The notes under the pieces: model-generated | Database searches by the model: none | What the model was told of the DNA's origin: nothing | The model's input: only the letters and a program-made list of their open reading frames with translations | In this document: positions 1-12,000 of the stretch, piece by piece | How the letters are laid out: each line of letters opens with the position of its first letter | Numbering within the stretch: position 1 is the stretch's first letter | NCBI GenBank assembly: GCA_964036195.1 | Contig: OZ038453.1 | Location: 14,359,206 to 14,423,205 of the forward strand | Source: Sphaerolaimus hirsutus | Taxonomy: Eukaryota; Nematoda; Chromadorea; Monhysterida; Sphaerolaimidae | DNA length: 64,000 nucleotides | Reading direction: 5' to 3' | Program-made: the position numbers and the translations under genes

Positions 1-60
1 TATCTACGTTCTGCGTTCTGCAATACATAAACACACATCGGAAAAGCCGGAAAGTTGGAA

Positions 61-3000
61 ATGTGTTCCACTCAAGTGCAAAAAGTGGACATTTACGTTC
101 CGGTGCCTTTCGACGATTATGCCAGCAGTTCAGGTGTGATTTTTTGTAATTTGTGGTTTTTATGTACTCATGGCTAGGGTTGGCCGATGTTTTTTTTAAA
201 CGTTTTTTTATTTAAAAAAACATCGACCGAAATTTTTAGTACTAAGCACTAGGTATTTTGCAAAATTTTTGCACGCAAGCGCGCAATTTCACACACAAAT
301 TGACATTGGTGGTTGTTTTCATTGGTTTTGTGGCATTTTTAGTATCAAAGTATCCATTTATATATGCTACCATGGGTTAATAAGCCGTCATATGTCGGTG
401 TGTATATAATATTGAGGTAATGTGCTTCCATTCCATGTACCTCCACAGTGTGTAACTTCACTCCCAAAGTAACAAACTTCTTTTATAACATTGTGTCATC
501 ACTATTCCGTGCCAAACTTTACCTGAAGTCACGAACATTAAGGCAATATACGAACGTAGGCAAGTGCCCCCCCTAGGAGACCCCTGATGTTAAGACAATA
601 TTTTTCATGCTTTCAAGATTGACCGATTTTGCCCCAATTTTATCTAATTCAATCCCTGATTATTTAACCCACTTCTCCCACGTCAATCCCAATCCCACGT
701 CACTTACAAGTTCACAATATTTTAACTACAATTTCGCACAACTCAGCAACACCCACTGAAAAAAACCTAGAGTTGGTAAAAGTACTGAACTTTTTGAAAG
801 TAAACGTAAACTTAAAGTATTTATTGTTTACTCACCACCGAGTACAGAAACGTCAAAAAAATTTACTTTTAGTCATGAGTAGGGTTGGGACGATATATCG
901 TATCGAATATCGAATATCGGATATCGACTATTTTTTCATATTGAATATCGAATATCGATATCGAAAATTTTGAAAAAATATCGAATATCGATATCGAATA
1001 TCGACCATTTTTTCGATATTTTCGATATTCTATACTCCCTGGGCCTGACTTCAAATAAGCCAGGAATGGCACTATTAGAAGGCAATTTCATAAGCAATTT
1101 TAACAAATTTTGCGCGCAAGCGCGCACTTTGTTCTCACATGACAGGTATTTTTGTCACTTGCGGCAGCATCAAATTTTGTGCAAATGCTCTCTCAGATGT
1201 TCACATAAGAGTATATGTATGTTTAATAGCTACTTACACCATGGAACCATCAATGGCACCATGGCATGGCAGCTATAAATGGGGCTGGCACCTTTTCCTT
1301 ACCACATCTGTCACATTTATAAATCATTTTCTCATTTTGATCATTGTGTGCCATTTAAATTTGTATCATCTACTTTTCAGTAGAGATAATCAGTTGGGTT
1401 TGTGATCAGATGGAAATGCAATATGCCAAATGAGATATGCCCTGCTATACCATAAGCAAAATATCGAAATATCGAAAATATCGAAATATCGATATCGAAT
1501 ATCGAGCATTTTTTAATATCGAATATCGATATCGAGGGTCCATATCGTATCGATATCGAATATCGAGTTTCAGAAAAAAATATCGAATATCGAATATCGA
1601 TATCGAAAAGTCATATCGTCCCAACCCTAGTCATGAGTAAATTACTTTTGTCCCTGGAAAACGTAAAAGTTGGTATTGTTCAGATATTTTGCCCCAATTT
1701 TCCGGAAGCCAAAGCAAAAGCCTACCTGAAGTACGTTTTCTGTACTCGCATACTTTCAAACTACGCGAATAGCTGAGTACCGGTACTCGGGAGGAAAAGT
1801 AAACGTCACTCTAGTATACGATTTTGTCGAGTAAACGTAAATACGTTTTAACAACAATAAAAAAACTTCATTGACAAATTGACATCAAAAATAACCTTTT
1901 TTAACACAGACTGCGACACGAACTCCACTTGCGGCCGGCTGGCGACTTTAGCAATAAACCACGACAAACAATTTGATCCAGTCACATTTGACGTTTTGAA
2001 GGTGGACTTTGATCAACTCGCTGGACAGATCACTTTGCTGGATTCTGATGTTTTTAGGAGGATTGAACCTGAGGTAAATATTTGGGGGGTTGCCAAAATT
2101 CTTCAAATTTGGGGGTGGGGTGTGACTTTTTGTGGTCATGCTCAGTAGTATTTACACCGTCGAAATTTGGGAAACCCATAAATCTGTTTTTAACACTTTT
2201 GAGTTTGCCAGAATGAGTGATTTTTGATCGCCGACAACAGTAGTTGACAGACTCCTCATTATGGTAACTCAAATGTGCTCAAAACTTATTTACAAGTTTC
2301 CCAAATTCCGGTGGTGGGCGCAGTGTCTTTGTGTTGGGTTGACCTATTCTATAGGTCGTTATTATCGAAAATTGACGTTGTCTCATTTTTGGTGGGGAAG
2401 TGTCGATATCGAAAATTTTGCGACCGAAATTTGTCATGTCGACATCGATTGAACGATATATCGAAATTGATCAAAAAAATTGAGTGATAAAAGTGAAAAC
2501 TGATTTCGTAATAACCCTGGATGCTTAGACTGACATGAAGGTAAAATAGCAATGCATTTTTAGCGCAGAAAAAATTTACCAGGCTATTTGAGTATTTCAA
2601 GGGATCGATAGTTGATACGAAAACCAGTCATTTCTCGTCATATATTTACACATTCTCAAATCCTGCCTTTAAATTCTCAAAATTTAAAAATACCGCCCCC
2701 CCCCCCATTTTGCAGGAACTCAATTCATGTGGTTGGACAAAAAGAAATAAACGTGCCCTGGCGCCAAATGTTGTCGCCATGACAAGAAGATTTAACCATG
2801 TTTGTTTATGGTGTCAGAGGGAGATTTTGGCCCGGCCAAATCCTGGCGTCAGGTGAATTTTTGGGGATTTTGGAAAATCTGTTGTTTTTTTCAGTGCCCC
2901 GCTTCTTTTGTTATGCTCGGTGGACGTCACACTAAGTATGGAATCCTACCATAACCTAACTGAATAATGAACAAAAATTATACAGTTTTTCATCATAATA

Positions 3001-6000
3001 TTCCGTTTTTACCATGGAATAATAAATTGCGAAATTTATCACAAGATTTTATTCATCAAATTATGGTAGGATTCTGCACATACTTTGTGCGGTCCGCCGA
3101 GTATATTCTTTAGATCATCAAATTAGGTGAGAAAAACAACCATTGATAGCGTATTTTGAATAGTGGATTGTTTAGTATCCATAGTCTCAATTTTCTCACT
3201 GACTGGAATACATCACCGTGTGGGGTAGACATTGTTCATTTATTTACAGCTAATTTATCATCAACACACACGCGAAGCTGGCAATAGCACAGCCCCTGCA
3301 AATAACCTATACTTTTCTCTAAATACTGTAAAGTATCTACCTTTACTCGAAATATCGGTGCCGTCTGGCATCGATCAATTTGCACCCCGCTTTCTTTGAA
3401 ACATGGAAGTTGCGGGTTTCGATAGCGTGAAAAGGATCTCAATTTTGAAAATTTTTGTTAAAAGTTTTTACGAACAATTTTCGTTGGCGGTTTTTACCGG
3501 GTTATTGAAGTGTTATTTCTGAGATGGGGGACTTTTCGAGCAGTTATTACGTCAAAGTGCCTACTGTACTCTTTCATATGGAATTTGATCGTTGAACACA
3601 TAACACAGCAAGTAACCCAATTTACGAATACACTAATTCGTGGGCTGCGAAATGCACAAGCCCCTCAAATAATAAAAAATACTTTACATTACATTAAGTA
3701 CTGTAAGTATATACATTTACTCGAAAAGTACGCAATTTTATCCCCAAAATGCTCGATTGCGATGGTTCGTTGAAACGTGAACATTGCGGGTTTCACCTTT
3801 GAACGATTTTGTTCGCGTTTTGCGGCGGGGGGTTGTGTCTTTATTTACTTGAAAATTTGAATTCACGTCAGTTAACTGGAGTCAAATTTTACCACAGAAT
3901 CGAGTGGGGTAGACTCGGATTGGGGTACCCCACAGTGTGGGGTAGACATTTTCCGTGGATTTTACTCGGACCCCGGAATACTCAGGTTCTAACTTGGTTT
4001 TTAAGTGGAATTTCTGAAATGAGCGACTTTTCGAGTGGTCATTAACGTCAAAGTGACACTTATTTATGTACCCTGCACCTATCATACTTAAATACGGAAT
4101 TTTATCATTTTCGTACAGTAACCTAGCAGGTAATACATAACATTCATTCGTGGGCTGTGCAATGCACAGGCCCCTCAAATAAAATAAAAATACTTTACAT
4201 TACGTTAGGTACTGTAAGTATTTACTTTTACTCGAAAGTACGTATGACGATCCTCCAAAATGCGCTACTGCCTTGTTTCGTTTGAAACGTGAACATCACG
4301 GGTTTCACTTTCGAATGATTTTGTTCGCGTTTTGCGGCGGGGGTTGTGTCTGTATTTACTTGACAATTGAGTTCGCGTCAGTTAATTCGAATGTCAACTC
4401 GTAAATTTTACAACGTTGACTTATTAAAGTTTCAAATTCCACACGTTTCGACGTTGTCATTACCACTCATTTCCAGGGCCGCCGTTATCAGTCAATTCAT
4501 CAAAGTGGCCAGAAAGTTGGTGGAATTGAGAAATTTGCATTCCGCTTTCGCAGTGATTTCCGGTCTCCGGTCCTTACCCGTGCATCGGCTGAGTCAAAGT
4601 TGGACGGTGTGTTTTGTGTGTTTTTTTTGCACTTTTGTCACTTTAAAGTGCCATTTTGATGGGCGGATGTCGGGAAAAATTTATTTTGAGGGAGATATGA
4701 AATAAGTGAGTCGATCTGAATTTTTTTCGTGTGCGGCACAATTAAGTGATGCGTTGTTTATATTGCTTTCTGAACGTTAGAAGCTGTTTTTCACGCCTTC
4801 GAAAGTGCAGATCAAAAAAGCTTGTGAATTGATTACATTTGGCATTCATCTTCCGTCCTACATAATTGAATTTAAAACCTGGTTTCCTACTAATAAGGTT
4901 ACTGACCTTCGTTTTATGGTATACTCGGCGGACCGCATAGTATGTTCAGAATCCTACCATAGTAATTTGATGAATAAAATTTTGTAATTAATTTTTCCAC
5001 AGTAAAAACAAAATATTATGATGAAAAACTATATAATTTTTGGTTCATTATTCAGATGGGTTATGGTAGGTTCACATACTAACTGTGTGACACATCCGCC
5101 CAGTATACCATATGGTTAGAAAATCTGTCTTTATAAAATAACTTTCAATTTCATCGCAGGCGGTGCCGGCGGCTCAAAAAGCCGCCTTCGAGAAAATCGC
5201 CAAAATTTTCAGCGAAGAACGAAATTGGGAACGATTGAGGCGTAGCACAGATACCCTTAAAAGACCGTGTGTGCCATATTTGGGTCTGTATTTGACGGAT
5301 TTGGTTAGTGATTTTTGTTTGTTCAGTGGAGTTAAATGTTCAGTGGAGTAAAGAACCCCACCGGTCGTTCAACTAGTTTTTAGGGTTAAATTTCCAACAT
5401 CAGTTTCTACTGATGCAATTTTGAAGTGCTTCATATCTCAACATCTTCTTGAATTTGTTTGTTACGCTTACTGGTTATAACGTCAGCTGAAACCAGGCGC
5501 CAAAATGAAAATTCAAAGATGTAGTTTTGATGGGTCAAAAAAATCCGTAACTCCAAAAATAGTAGCATTTTGGAGCTTCAATTTGACGTAGGTCCAAAAC
5601 TGTAATCATTTCATTTCTAGACAACAAGTGAAGTACGCTATTCGTCTCAATTCACATTGTACTTTTCCCTAAAAAACATGAGTAAACCTAAGACAAACTT
5701 ATCCACTACCCTTTATTTAAAATCAACCCAAACTTCTACCCGTACAGGTCTACATAGACCTAGCTCACCCCAGACAAGCTGGTTTACTAGATGGAGGGCA
5801 GAGGGCCGCTCTAATGAACAATCTACTCAGAGTGCTGGCGGATATGCAGCATTTGCCTTATGGTTGGTGCGGTTTTGGGATTGTTTGATTTTGGAATAGG
5901 GATGGAAAGAGCGGTTTTTCAATGGCCCTGTTTTTTAAAGAACGTTTTTTTGCTTTTTTTAAATGTCCAGGTATATCCTAACGGGCGTGGGTCGGTGCCC

Positions 6001-9000
6001 AAGTAAAACCGGTGCCCAAGTACGCCCGGTGCCCAAGTATAAAGACCGTTGCCCAAGTACGCCCGGTGCCCAAGTATAAAGACCGTTGCCCAAGTACGCC
6101 CGGTGCCCAAGTAAAGTGCCTATACTTGTGCACTTTACTTGTGCACCGGGTGGCTGTTTACTTGGGCAACACGTGGGCAACACTTGTGCATTACATAAAT
6201 ATGAACTTCAGCGCACAGGCATATTTTAGTTACATTTGTGGATTTTTTTTGTAGCATTTTGTTGTGTGTATACTCGGCGGATCATAATTTGATGAATAAA
6301 ATCTTGTAATTAATTTCGTAATTAATTATTCCATAGCAAAAACGAAATATTATGATGAAAAATTGTCAATTTTGATTCATTATTCAGATGTGTTATGGTA
6401 GGTTTCCATACTACGTGTAATGTCCGCCGAGTATACCTAATTCATGACATACAAATGACGCTCCACACACAGCGATTTTTAAAGTAAGTTTCGGGGTATG
6501 TTGTATGAGAATAGCAATGCTGGGCGGGTATGTGATCTGCACCGCTACCATGCGCTATCGCCCCCCTATCGCTCCCATACTTGTGCACCGGGCAGGGAGC
6601 TTGCACCTGCCCGGTGCCCAAGTAAAGAGCCGCCCGGTGCCCATGGACGGACACTTTACTTGGGCACCGGGCGTACTTGGGCACCGGAAATTATACTTGG
6701 GCACCGGGCGTACTTGGGCACCGGTTTTACTAGCGCACCGGCTCAGCGCCATCCTAACTTACCCATTTCACACCCAAGACACACTGCACTTCACAGCAGT
6801 GCACCTTGATGGACATTATTTGTCACCTTTTTGCCCATTTTAACCATTAAAATCCCCATTGAAAAAAAAACAACATTTTGGGTTGAAAAAGCGCTGGCCA
6901 TCCATAGTTTTGAATGTGGTTTTGTGTTAGGACTGACCTTTCAAAGGACTTTTTGTTTATTTTAGATTTTGATATTGAATTAGGAAATAAATAATAGATA
7001 CTATTTGTCTTCGCAGAGGGCATTCAGCCGATCGAGTGTGTTCAGTCATATCTGGAGTCGATCGATTACATAGATGAACTGCAAAAGTTCATTGAAGACG
7101 ACCTTTACAAGTTTGTGTACATGTTTGATTTTTTAATACGACAAACCAAAACAACCTGAACTATCTCAAAAATGCAAAAAATAACAGAAAATCGCTGGAA
7201 CTCGAACCGCAACCGGAGTGCGCGCCGCGAATTATGCAAACCTCGATCCAAAATGAGGAAAAATTGGATTTGGAAAGAAGGGACTCGTTGCCGGCAAAAT
7301 TGAATCAGGAAAGTGAACGAGGAAGGGAGAAACAAAGAAAATCTATTGATACTAATAAAACATTGGCCGGGGTTGCAACAACTGGTGGCAGATTAAATTG
7401 GTTCGTTTCTTAAGTTTTTACTCCATTTTTCACCAATAGCCGTTTTTTGTTTGGTTTTAGTCATTATCATTATTATTGTTGTCACGGTGAACCCTTTTGT
7501 GGTTTGATATTTGACAATGTTAGACAATGCTTTTGCACAGCTGAATCTGCATGTGCAAATGTATTCTTCACCGCCTTAAATACACAGTGTGTGCGCGATT
7601 GTCAGCCCCCCCCTAGGAGACCCCTGTCGACAACACCCCAACCCACCCCCATCACCCCCACAGTGCCTCCCTGGTCTCCAAAAAACAAGTGGACCCCACA
7701 ACGAAACCTCCCCCGCCGGTGGCCAACGCGAACCAGATGGCCGCGTTGAACACGAGCGCGGGCCCGTCCAGCTTGAAGAACAGCTTGGCTGGATTTGTGA
7801 GGGGCCACAGGAAGGCGCACAGTTTGGGGGGTGATGCCCAGTTTAAGTGGGTTGGGGGGGGGGGGTCGGAAGGTTTTTTTGTGGGTTGATTTTGTGAATG
7901 TAGGGCGACTGGTTTTGCGGTGCTGTGTGTAGGGTGGTAGAATTGGGCTAGGCCTCCTACGCACATATGCCCGGTACGCACATACGCTCGGCACGCACAA
8001 AATGAAAACCCGGTACGCACAAAGGCCCGGTACGCACATAACTGGTGCTATGTGGATTTTTTTGCAGTTTTCAAGTTTTGGATTGTTTTGAGTTTGTAGA
8101 ATTTACGTATTGTACCACAAAATGGGCACATTTACGACGCCGTTTACCGCAATTTCACAATATGGTGACTGGCAATACAATGTTTCTCGTATTTTCGGTG
8201 CTTTTTGTCATCACTTGGATTGAGATTCAACTGGAATATTTTCATCACACCATCAAATTTATTTAGTTGATGTGTGTGGATTTCAAATCAAGGCCAAACG
8301 TTTTAGTTGAAACATGAAAAAGCCATCAGAACCAAATTTACACCCACACATCCCTTTAAACCACCAGATTCATTCTGGGCGCGGACGGCGGCAGCACGCC
8401 GGACAGGAGGCGCTCGTCCAAGCACAACACACTTGGCCAGGTGCCAACTTGCGTCAGTGCGGCTCAACACGCGGCGGGCCAGCAAAATAGATTCTTGTTA
8501 GACGACTCGTTGATGGATAATAATGATAGTAGTGTGTTTGTGAAGGGTTGGTTTTTTGGTAGGTTTTTGGAGGTTTGCCAAGAATACTTATTGTGGGTGT
8601 CACGTGAACAATCTGTTTCCGAAAAAAATGTAACGTAAGAATTTCTTTTTTCATTATTTTCTACGGTGTTCGATAAATGTTATCCTACATTTTGCCGATA
8701 TGTGAACTGGGGTTTCAGTTACCGTTGTATCTGTGTATTTGATTAAAGATACTCGTAAATCTCCATGCAAAACAGTGGAAAAATTCTACACAGCCAATTT
8801 TTAACCACTTGAAAAATGGAACCCACTTTTTGGATCCTTACGGAAATCCCACCTCACTGCATTCCATTTTGCACATGAAGATTAGTGTATAAACACATCC
8901 AAACAACCCCCTTCCAACCCCAATCCAACCCCCCCCCCAATCTCAGACGCGAGTGTCGCTAACCCCCGATCTACAAACGCGTCTATCCCCTCAGCGTGCT

Positions 9001-12000
9001 GCAGTCAATCACAATCCACCGGGGAAGGAAATAGTAGACAACAAGAGGAGGAGATCGATTTCACTGATGCGGCCGTGTCGCCGCACAGATGCAGCACTAT
9101 GCCCGTGTGTTTTTTTTTCTTTGTTTGTTTGTTTGTTTGTTTTTGGGGGTGGGGGTTGATTGGGGGGGGTACCTGGGATGTGAGTGGCGAGATGTGATAC
9201 CTGAAATGTGTCTCTGGGGATGGTAGATGGAAAAATGGGGGGGGGGCTGGTCGAGAGTAGTGTATGCATAATCCAAGTGCCAAGTTTGTCGATTTTTACC
9301 AGCTGTTGATAGTTGCCAATTAGAAAACCAGGCATATATTTTAATCACGAAATGAGTAAACTAGACTAAACTAAATTGAACCATGAATATTTCTCATAAA
9401 ATTGACTAAAATGATTTGAAAATGAGTCAAAAACCGAGCAAAAAAAAAAAACGAAACAAAAAGAACAAATTATCGAAAAATTTACCACACGCAGATGACA
9501 TCAAACTGCAGTTTTACGTCGCCGCATATGCAGCGAGCGGCGGGCGGAAAATCAACTAGCATGTGTACGGGAATTTCCGCGACAGATGTACTTTTTGAGT
9601 CGGCCGTTCAAAGGAAGGCTGTATTGAGAGGTGGCGTTAGGTAAGTCGCAATTGGTAATTGGGAAGTTTGCGATTAACTTGTACTTTTTTTAATTAGGCA
9701 ATTTCACGTGAGGGGGCTGGTGCTCAGTGAACCAGGTGCTATTTCCGCACATTGAGAAGTGAGAAGTAAAATGGCAAATGCGAAGTGAATTGAGAAGCAA
9801 ATTGGCAAGAGCTAAGTTAAATGGCTAGTAAATTGGCAAAAGCGAAGGAAAAAATAAAAATAAAAAGTAATTTCCCGTCGCTTTTGCCAATTTCCTTCTC
9901 AATTCACTTCTCATTTCACTTCGCATTTGCCATTTTACTTCTCACTTCTCAATTTGCCTAACTGGCCCCAGGGGTTTTGTGAATTTGGACTCCACCAGGG
10001 TTCATAGATATATTGATATGGTAAATCGCTCCTCCAGCGGGTTTTTCGAGGTTAAGTAGTAAAAAGGGTGAAACATCGCTGAAAATAGGTCATAAATCAC
10101 CCAAAAAAATGGTGAAAAATCGCTAAAAATGAAAATTAGCGATTTTGAGCAAAGAGTCAGGTAACCTTCGTCAAAAATGGCTGCCGATAAATAGATAGCT
10201 GGTCGATTTTCTTTCTTTACGGTGGTGATTCGTGGGATAATAGCTAGGGTTCAAACGATATGACTTTTCGATATCGATATTCGATTTTCGATATTTTTTT
10301 CTGAAACTCGATATTCGATATCGATACGATTAGGGATGGCAAGCGCTTTTTTTTAAGCGCTTTTTTTTAAAAAAACGCCGCTTTTTTTAAAAAAAAAGCG
10401 CAAGGGTCCCAGCGCTTTTTTTTAAAAAAAAGCGCTGGCAAAAATTTTAGTACTCATGCACTAGGTATTTTGCAAAAAAATTTGCGCGCAAGCGCATAAT
10501 TTCACATGCAAATTGCCATTGGTGGTTGTTTTCATTGGTTTTGTAGCATTTTAGTGGCATTGCTTCTATTCCTGCATGGTATCATGTAATAATAAGTTGA
10601 GGAGACATGTCAGTGTAGTAAATAATATCCAGCCAATGTGCTTCCACTTTTCTACAGTGTGAAACATCACTGTCATGTATTAGCCATATTTTATAGCCAA
10701 ATTTAAACAGTGGCGTAGCCAGGATTTTTGAGCGGGGGGGGCGGATTGTTTACGGAGCCCGGCGAACGGGGGGGCGGCGCCCCCCCCCCCCTAAAATTTG
10801 ACCCCTGTAGTAGGGAACTTGCGCCATGGCGCTGGCGCCATTCGTAAGCGCCACGTCATGGTGTTGGCGCCATTCGTAGGCGCCGCGCCATGGCGCCATT
10901 GGCGCCACAGACCGCTGTAAATGTATGTATTTTACACATACGTAACAGCGACGGCGCATGCCTATTCCGCACATCGGCCTATTCCGCATTTTGGCTCATC
11001 CCGCACATTTAGCTGCCCATTCCGCATTTTGGCCTATCCCGCATCTTGCCGGTGTAATGTGCGAGATAGGCAGTGTGCGTGATGGGTTTGTGTGCGGGAT
11101 AGGCCAAAATGCGGGATGGGCAGCTAAATGTGCGGGATGATGCAAAATGCAGAATAGGCCGATGTGCGGAATAGTACACCGTCACAGCGACATGGACAGA
11201 ATTGAGTGCATTTTCACCCAGCTTGAGCCGATCGCGACCTGTGATATAAAAATGCCTGTAATGTGATGCACAAATGCGCGCTTGCGCGCAAAATTTTTGA
11301 AAATTGACCCCAAAATCGTTGCACGAGAACACATTTCCGTACATTTTTATGTCTCACCCCGGAAGGGGGGGGGGCGGCCGCCCCCCCCGCCCCCCCCCCC
11401 TGGCTACGCCACTGAATTTAAACACTATTCCATGCCTAACTTCACTTGCAGTCAAGAAACATTCAAAAACAGCGATATACATAATTAGTCAACATAAAAT
11501 TGGATTTTTTTGGCAGAAATCAGCACTTTTAATGCCATCAGATGATTACATAGAGATTCTATGGTTATATATCATCACAAGTACTGCTACTTGTCTGATA
11601 TACCTGTATATATTGACTCAGGACCATATTTGGGAGCTTTTTAGGTAACGTCTTGACAATTTTTGAAAAAAAGCGAAAAAAGCGCGTTTTTTTAAAAAAA
11701 AGCGCTTTTTTAAAAAAAAAAGCGGGGCCGTTAAAAAAAAGCGCTTTTTTTCCATCCCTAGATACGATATGGAACCTCGATATCGATATTCGATATTAAA
11801 AAATGGTCGATATTCGATATTTCGATATTTTCGATAGTTGATATTGCGATTTGCTTTTGGTATAGCAAGGCATATTTCAAGTGACATATTGTATTTTCAT
11901 GTGGTTGCACGCATGGTTAATCATCTCTTTAATAAAATGTGAATGGTACAAGTGATTTTACAAGGTTTACATCACACAAAAGTAGAACATGTAGAAAAAA

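Larger units (their letters stand above)
10331..11760. mobile_element. hAT-like element with GCGCTTTTTTTT arms (nest level 2)
   Basis: TIR TAGGGATGG at both ends, flanked by the exact duplication GATACGAT (10323-10330 and 11761-11768), itself part of the outer element's arm. The subterminal arrays are GCGCTTTTTTTTAAAA words and their inverse. Confidence 0.92.

Noticed and set aside
5990-6750. Direct-repeat run of GGTGCCCAAGTA words resembling a CRISPR array
   Set aside because: The repeats have no unique spacers of constant length, lie in a eukaryotic intron, and are mirrored in the opposite orientation within one TSD-flanked element.
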